Part shown: one piece after another, positions 59,204-64,000 of the stretch
How the letters are laid out: every line of letters begins with the position of its first letter
Numbering within the stretch: the stretch's first letter is position 1
Origin: Bacillus mycoides
Lineage (GTDB): Bacteria; Bacillota; Bacilli; Bacillales; Bacillaceae_G
NCBI RefSeq assembly: GCF_018742245.1
Contig: NZ_CP036132.1
Coordinates: forward strand, 3,095,001-3,159,000
Direction of reading: 5' to 3'
Length of the DNA stretch: 64,000 nucleotides
Program-made: the position numbers and the translations under genes
The notes under the pieces: generated by a model
What the model was told of the DNA's origin: nothing
Seen by the model: the letters and a program-made list of their open reading frames with translations, nothing else
Databases searched by the model: none

Positions 59204-61921
59204 ATGGGAAGAAAAAGTTATGATAATTTTTTTAAGTATAAAATGATTGAAGAACTTTGCAAAGGCAAATCATCAAATGATATTGAGCTAGAATATGGTG
59301 TTAAACATACTACTGTTCTGAACTGGCTCCGAGATTTCATTAAAAACGGAGCTTTTGGTGATAATGCATTATCGCCAAAAGAAAATCTGAGGCTTGAACA
59401 GTTAAAGGAAAAAGCCAAGAAAAGAGAACTTGAGTTAAGGTTTCATGGAACGACTAAGAGTGAAAACCTCGAATGGCTTTTAGAATATGATTCTGATTTA
59501 CAGCAATGGAATGAATATGCATCGGAATGGGTAAAAACGGTTGTAAGAAACAAATCCTTAACACTTAAATCTCTATCAAACTTCTTTAAAAAATATGTTA
59601 TTCCCTATAACATCACTAGGTCTGCGCAGGAGTTCATTTCAATAGAATATGACACCCCAGATTTTTACGAAATTATTTATGCAGAAAGAGGCTCACAATC
59701 CCTTGCTTTAGTTGAAGCAAAAAAGAATGTTGAATTTGTTGACTGGATTATTGAGGAGAAGTTTTCGGTTGAAGATGATTTAGGAAACAAACTTATTCCA
59801 GCAGAATTTAAAAATCCTCTAACAAAATACTTACCAGACTATGTAAAATCATCGCAACGTAATGAATCAGATAAGAATGTTCTGCCTTATAGGTACATAA
59901 AAGACCTTCGTAATATACTCTGTCCTCCAAATGCAACCTGCTTTAGAGACTTGAAATTTGCACAAAGTGCAAGCGATTCAAGTAGAGCAGGTGGTGATTG
60001 GTTCATTGTTGATAAGTCTGTTATTGATAAAAATGACACAGACTGTGTTTACAGATTCAGAAAAACTTCCAAGTATGACCAGAGAAGAAAAGGACTTTCT
60101 GAAGAAGTATATGAGATGTGGTTTCCGGGGACTACTGTGTTGCTTTTGACAAAACTCCTTCTTCCTTTGAGAACTTATCAGGTGCGTATGCTTGACAGTG
60201 GAGAAATGGATACTTATAAGTATGTGCAGTCTATGCGAAATGTGGCTGGAGAATGGATTAAGAATGATTCACATTTAAGTCAGGGTACAAAAAGAAATCC
60301 TTTTGAAAGAGGAGTTCTTCGTAAATTCAAAGACAAAACAACGCAGCTTGAAATGACAGGTTTTTTTATCAACACGAATAAAACAGCAGACATCAACAAA
60401 GAGGAATCCGATAAAGGTTATGACATTCCTTGGCAGTACGAAGAAGCACAATACTGGCTTGCAAAACTTAGGGATTGGCAGATGAAGTACAATCCTATTT
60501 CTCAACCTGCAAAATGGGCAGACATGAAAAGAAACCACTTAGGACAGATAAAAGATGTAAGGATTTTAAAACAAATGGGGGAAATCACATTTCTTTTCAG
60601 AAATCCTACTTCAATAGGACAGGAACACTTGCCAATAGGAGTACATGGACCGGATTCTTTTTGGTATAAGACACTTAAACAGCTTGAGGTTCAACTTAAA
60701 GAAAATACAGCATCCGAAGAAGAAAGAACATTAAAATTTGTGCGTCCAGACCGTGGAGATATGACTTATTATCCCCTTCATTCACTCAGAGTATCACTTA
60801 TAACTGCCTATGCTCTTGAAGGTGGAGTTCCAATGCCTATTCTTTCAAAGGCTATCGCAGGTCACGCAAGACTCATTATGACTCTTTATTATACAAAAGC
60901 AGGTATTTCATATGTTACAGATACAATGAATCAGGCTGAAAAGAGCATTCTTGAAAATGATAAAGAAGCTTTTGATAGATTTATTAGAGATGCAAAGTAT
61001 GAACAGTTAGAAACAAGTGTAGCTGCCAATGATCCAATAGCTTATCAGGCAGTAATCAACGCTCAAAAATCAGGTGCAAGTATTATTATAAGTGATAAAG
61101 GAATTTGTCCTAAAGGCTGTTTTGGATGCGATTCAGGTGGCACATATGTTAATGATGATACGGATAAAATCACTTATGGTGTTGTTCCGGGTTTTCCAGA
61201 GCAGAACTGTGTCAGATGTAGATGGTTCGTAACTAGTCCTGCTTTTCTTCCTGGCTTAGTGCATCATTTTAATACCATAGGCTACAATATGGGCGAAACA
61301 GGAAAACGAGTGATTAAATATCAGCATGATATAGAACTTTTAGAAAATGAAAAATATGAATGTGAACTTAATGGAACCATATTTACAAAACATCATGAAT
61401 TGCTTAAATATGAGCAATTATATACACAGGAGATACAGAAGAATGATAAGCTAGCAAACGATTATAATGCCACTCTTCGCCTTATTGATAAGTGCATGAA
61501 GTTAATCAAAGAAACATCTTCTGATGATGGATTTCAGCTTGTTACCGTAGGTTCTATATCGGATGTTGGAATTTCTATTGACAACGTTGAACATGAACTT
61601 GAACAGCTTCAAATCATCTGTAATGGGGCGGAACTGTTTCCTGAAACAGATGCAAGCAAGGTAGTTCTTCAAAGGTCTCAAATCATAGATCTAACATTAA
61701 AAAATAACAATAAAATGCCCGTTATGTTCTCATTAACAGAAGAAGAACAGCTCATAGCAGGAAATCAATTCATGAGGCTTTTGATTAATCGTGCAGGTAG
61801 TTTAAAAGATGCCATTCCTTATGCAATCGGGCGTAAGAAACTTGAAGAAATCGGGTTTGAGAATGAGTTTGTTAATCAACTTAAATCTGTGACTTTAAAC
61901 GGTAATTTATTACCAATATAG
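59204..61921 (+). CDS. gmtZ: GmtZ-like large recombinase/integrase with Cys-rich domain
   Basis: 905 residues. The first ~40 are an HTH (MIEELCKGKSSNDIELEYGV, KHTTVLNWL). The middle (about 330-600) has a tyrosine recombinase-type set: R320 region KLLLPLRTYQ as catalytic Arg candidate, H526-x-x-R529 (HSLRVSLIT), H554 (AGHARLI) and Y563, nine residues after H554 as in the first protein. A Cys-rich block follows (ICPKGCFGC ... NCVRCRWF, about 635-675), probably zinc binding, then a long coiled coil (about 690-770). AGGAGA lies before the ATG. It likely works with the 495-residue protein as a heteromeric recombinase. Confidence 0.78.
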   Translation: MGRKSYDNFFKYKMIEELCKGKSSNDIELEYGVKHTTVLNWLRDFIKNGAFGDNALSPKENLRLEQLKEKAKKRELELRFHGTTKSENLEWLLEYDSDLQQWNEYASEWVKTVVRNKSLTLKSLSNFFKKYVIPYNITRSAQEFISIEYDTPDFYEIIYAERGSQSLALVEAKKNVEFVDWIIEEKFSVEDDLGNKLIPAEFKNPLTKYLPDYVKSSQRNESDKNVLPYRYIKDLRNILCPPNATCFRDLKFAQSASDSSRAGGDWFIVDKSVIDKNDTDCVYRFRKTSKYDQRRKGLSEEVYEMWFPGTTVLLLTKLLLPLRTYQVRMLDSGEMDTYKYVQSMRNVAGEWIKNDSHLSQGTKRNPFERGVLRKFKDKTTQLEMTGFFINTNKTADINKEESDKGYDIPWQYEEAQYWLAKLRDWQMKYNPISQPAKWADMKRNHLGQIKDVRILKQMGEITFLFRNPTSIGQEHLPIGVHGPDSFWYKTLKQLEVQLKENTASEEERTLKFVRPDRGDMTYYPLHSLRVSLITAYALEGGVPMPILSKAIAGHARLIMTLYYTKAGISYVTDTMNQAEKSILENDKEAFDRFIRDAKYEQLETSVAANDPIAYQAVINAQKSGASIIISDKGICPKGCFGCDSGGTYVNDDTDKITYGVVPGFPEQNCVRCRWFVTSPAFLPGLVHHFNTIGYNMGETGKRVIKYQHDIELLENEKYECELNGTIFTKHHELLKYEQLYTQEIQKNDKLANDYNATLRLIDKCMKLIKETSSDDGFQLVTVGSISDVGISIDNVEHELEQLQIICNGAELFPETDASKVVLQRSQIIDLTLKNNNKMPVMFSLTEEEQLIAGNQFMRLLINRAGSLKDAIPYAIGRKKLEEIGFENEFVNQLKSVTLNGNLLPI

Positions 61922-61966
61922 ATAGTTCTACTATTGATTAAGAATAATTTATGTATTGGAGGATAT

Positions 61967-62614
61967 ATGATGGAAATGCATCCAGATGAACTGTTCTTAA
62001 AGTTTTACGAGAACGCTTCTACAAGGAAAAAGAAAACATTAGAACTCATAAATAATGCCTGTAAAAAACAGTCCGAGTCTGACATAAAAGATTTTTCCAT
62101 TGGCACCATAGCCAGACTGATAGCAGATGATGGCGGTCCAAGTGAACAAGCACTTAGAAACAAAAATGCCGAGGATTACAGAGTTTTGATAAGCCAGTGG
62201 GCTGAATACTATAAAACTACCACTAAAAAGCCTAAAAAAGAAAAGAGAACAACCGTAAACGATGATATCTTAGCAAGTATCTCCGAACCAACAACCAAAG
62301 CATTGGTTGGTATGCTTATGGCAGAGAATAAAAAGCTCAAAAGAGAAAACTCTCTGCTTAAAGAACAAACAACTTTTACGATTGATATGCGTCCTATAAA
62401 CGATCTAAGCAAAAATAAGGATGTCGTTATAGTCGAGCCTTCTTATAATCTGACAGATACTGAAATAGATGCAATGAGAAATGCCATATCAAACGAATTT
62501 ATGAACCATCAGGGATGGACTACCGATAATTATGGCAGAGTAAAAGAAAACGGCATTCAGGTATATAAGGCAGGATATGTAACTGCCATACAAAAAATTC
62601 TTAATGAAATATAA
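61967..62614 (+). CDS. gmtX: GmtX-like accessory protein
   Basis: 215 residues. A Lys-rich middle (KTTTKKPKKEKRTTVNDD), a coiled coil (MAENKKLKRENSLLKEQ), and a C-terminal conserved block IDAMRNAISNEFMNHQGWTT with GIQVYKAGYVTAIQKIL. ATG 61967 or 61970 follows GGAGGATAT; the upstream start at 61934 lacks a site. In Tn554 the corresponding third protein affects transposition efficiency and orientation, which may guide ideas here. Confidence 0.68.
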   Translation: MMEMHPDELFLKFYENASTRKKKTLELINNACKKQSESDIKDFSIGTIARLIADDGGPSEQALRNKNAEDYRVLISQWAEYYKTTTKKPKKEKRTTVNDDILASISEPTTKALVGMLMAENKKLKRENSLLKEQTTFTIDMRPINDLSKNKDVVIVEPSYNLTDTEIDAMRNAISNEFMNHQGWTTDNYGRVKENGIQVYKAGYVTAIQKILNEI

Positions 62615-62968
62615 ATGTAGCTTTAAAATAAAGTTTGAACAAAAACACCTCGTAAATCCTTACACTAAGATTAATAAGAAGCATCCATTTTGAAAAAAGA
62701 TTAATCAAAATGGATGCTTCTTTAGCATTTTTTAGTTTGCTTATTATAAAAAAGTATGATCATATTCAACAGCGTTACTTCATAAACGCGCCCGATTGTT
62801 GAAGATCGTTTTTCTTATTGAACTAACGCATCTGTTCGTTAAGTTTAACTCTTCACAATTACTTGATATTATATAGGTGAATAGAAAGATAAATTAAAAT
62901 TTAGTTTAGTAGTTGTAAAAGTAGGTTATTTATATTATTCTATTATAATTTTTCAAAAAGGAGAGTTT
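62615..62968. other. Right flank of the trio, possible cargo junction
   Basis: A hairpin AGAAGCATCCATTTTGA / TCAAAATGGATGCTTCT at 62677-62721 is a good terminator for the trio. Beyond it (62790-62860) the sequence TTGAAGATCGTTTTTCTTATTGAACTAACG is not coding; I recall similar text as a recurrent intergenic remnant in Bacillus, with low confidence. No tRNA or obvious attachment site seen. Confidence 0.45.
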
Positions 62969-64000
62969 ATGAAAAAGATTATTGTTTTTGTATTAACGAT
63001 ATTTATATTATTCTCAGGATTCGCAACACAAAGTTATGCGTTGTCTGATTCGAAATCTGCGGCAATACAAGCGTTGCTAGATGATGCCTCTCGTATATCA
63101 GGTGTGCCGGCAATGTCAATCTCAATACTTGCTGATGATGAAGTGTTCTACTTTTCTTCAGGGTATGCTGACCGTGAAAAGGGGTTGTCTGCAAGTGAAA
63201 ATACACTCTATGAGTTAGCCTCGGTCAGTAAAGCTTTTACCGGTATGGGTATTATGCTGTTGGAAGAGCAAGGGCTGCTCTCAATGAATGACCCTGTCCA
63301 AAAATATTTACCTTGGTTTACGTTAAAGTATCAAGGGAAACCTGTTGATATGCAAAGCCTTACACTAAATAACTTTCTTCACCATACCAGTGGTCTAACA
63401 AATATTAGGCATACTCAAAATATTCCACAAGGCAATACACCGGATATGTTGCAAAAGACTGTGGAAATGCTCGTAGATACTGAATTGGCGTTCCCTCCCG
63501 GTGAACAGTATAACTATGGAACCGTTAATTATGACGTATTGGGTTTGGTTATTGAGATTGTGTCGCGACAAAGCTATGAAGACTTTATGAGGGAACAGGT
63601 ATTTCAGCCGTTAGGTCTTCACCAGACGTATGTTTATAAAGAAGATGCTCAAGCCACTGGACAGTTGGCACAGGGCTACCGTTCTTCCTTTTTTATGACA
63701 ACTCCATTTAAAGCTCCGGATTATGCTGGGAATAAGCCCGCAGGCTACATCATTTCTAATACAAAAGATATGGCGCGTTGGATGGGCATACAGATGGGTA
63801 TTGTGCAGGACATACCCGAAATATTTCACACGGTTATCGAAAAATCACATAGGGGTGATATGTCTGTTTCGGCTGTCAACGATATGTATTATGCGGCAGG
63901 CTGGTCGGTAAACGCCGACCAAACGATTATAGAACACACTGGGGGCAATCCAAATTTCAGAACCGAAGTAGTCATACTGCTAAATGAACGAACAGCCGTC
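62969..64000 (+). CDS. Serine beta-lactamase-like hydrolase, possible cargo gene (3' end outside window)
   Basis: 344 codons visible. Signal peptide MKKIIVFVLTIFILFSGFAT; S-x-x-K as SVSK (ELASVSKAFTGMG), the Y-x-N motif YNYGTVNYDVLG and HTSGLTN are the class C-like/PBP family marks; TGGNPNF near the end is the K-T-G-like third motif. G+C looks higher than neighbouring DNA, as expected for a recent arrival. AAAAGGAG precedes the ATG. It is not closely similar to the tandem hydrolase at 9603. Substrate unknown; esterase, peptidase or antibiotic-modifying roles are all possible. Confidence 0.85.
   Translation, partial: MKKIIVFVLTIFILFSGFATQSYALSDSKSAAIQALLDDASRISGVPAMSISILADDEVFYFSSGYADREKGLSASENTLYELASVSKAFTGMGIMLLEEQGLLSMNDPVQKYLPWFTLKYQGKPVDMQSLTLNNFLHHTSGLTNIRHTQNIPQGNTPDMLQKTVEMLVDTELAFPPGEQYNYGTVNYDVLGLVIEIVSRQSYEDFMREQVFQPLGLHQTYVYKEDAQATGQLAQGYRSSFFMTTPFKAPDYAGNKPAGYIISNTKDMARWMGIQMGIVQDIPEIFHTVIEKSHRGDMSVSAVNDMYYAAGWSVNADQTIIEHTGGNPNFRTEVVILLNERTAV

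Larger units (their letters stand above)
57716..62614 (+). mobile_element. Recombinase trio resembling a gamma-mobile-trio (GmtY-GmtZ-GmtX), element core
   Basis: Three genes in the same direction without gaps: a 495-residue tyrosine recombinase, a 905-residue protein with a second recombinase-like catalytic set plus a Cys-rich domain, and a 226-residue partner. The order, sizes and the NCVRCRWF motif of the second protein resemble the gamma-mobile-trio reported in Gammaproteobacteria; Tn554 TnpABC is a looser parallel. The limits of the element and its cargo lie beyond the visible ends. Confidence 0.7.

Noticed and set aside
1..64000. rRNA, tRNA or prophage genes
   Set aside because: None recognised on either strand by eye; a tRNA scan would be needed to exclude a single tRNA gene.

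Overview
The window is chromosomal DNA of a Bacillus cereus group bacterium. The evidence is AT-rich DNA, strong GGAGG-type ribosome binding sites, a SigI/RsgI pair, Gram-positive lipoprotein and LPXTG sorting signals, T-box, guanine and c-di-AMP leader RNAs, and several copies of a roughly 155-bp repeat that matches bcr1, a B. cereus group element. I cannot resolve the species. No rRNA, tRNA or CRISPR array is visible.

Layout. 1-5.2 kb (minus strand): an ECF-type transporter (double ATPase and EcfT) in one operon with two surface proteins that carry DUF4430 (transcobalamin-like) domains, one a lipoprotein and one LPXTG-anchored with an alpha/alpha-toroid domain; together they look like a wall-to-membrane capture chain for a vitamin-like ligand, perhaps a corrinoid. 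5.3-12 kb: an RraA-like protein, a secreted endonuclease I, a guanine-riboswitch-controlled nucleosidase lipoprotein, YbaK, and a tandem serine hydrolase. 12-15.4 kb: a histidine kinase fused to its response regulator, then a hisS-like gene behind a His-codon leader peptide and attenuator. 15.5-26.4 kb: DUF1292 protein, short pyruvate kinase, alkaline phosphatase, two small broken genes, a lipoprotein, an SDR, an ABC-2 exporter, small membrane and regulatory genes and a cluster of imperfect palindromes. 26.6-41.9 kb: household and stress genes, trpS with its T-box, a c-di-AMP riboswitch in front of a 47-residue protein, a CNNM-type membrane protein, a MerR regulator, and a DMT exporter whose leader has been split by a bcr1 insertion. 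41.9-55 kb: mostly small metabolic or unknown genes, an HxlR regulator with its divergent quinone-reductase-like target, and sigI-rsgI.

Accessory end. From about 55 kb the content changes. A GyrI-like protein and a YafY/WYL regulator are followed by three tightly packed genes at 57716-62614. They encode two different tyrosine recombinases (495 and 905 residues) and a 226-residue partner, an arrangement that resembles the gamma-mobile-trio (GmtY-GmtZ-GmtX) and, more distantly, Tn554 TnpABC. A serine hydrolase with higher apparent G+C, cut by the window end, is the first possible cargo gene. The rest of the cargo lies outside the window.

RNA-based control is a theme. A guanine riboswitch, a c-di-AMP riboswitch, a Trp T-box, a His leader-peptide attenuator, a second leader-peptide-like locus and one unclassified structured leader all occur within 37 kb. 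The strongest leads are the transcobalamin-like surface pathway, the His attenuator, the orphan c-di-AMP riboswitch gene and the recombinase trio in a Bacillus.
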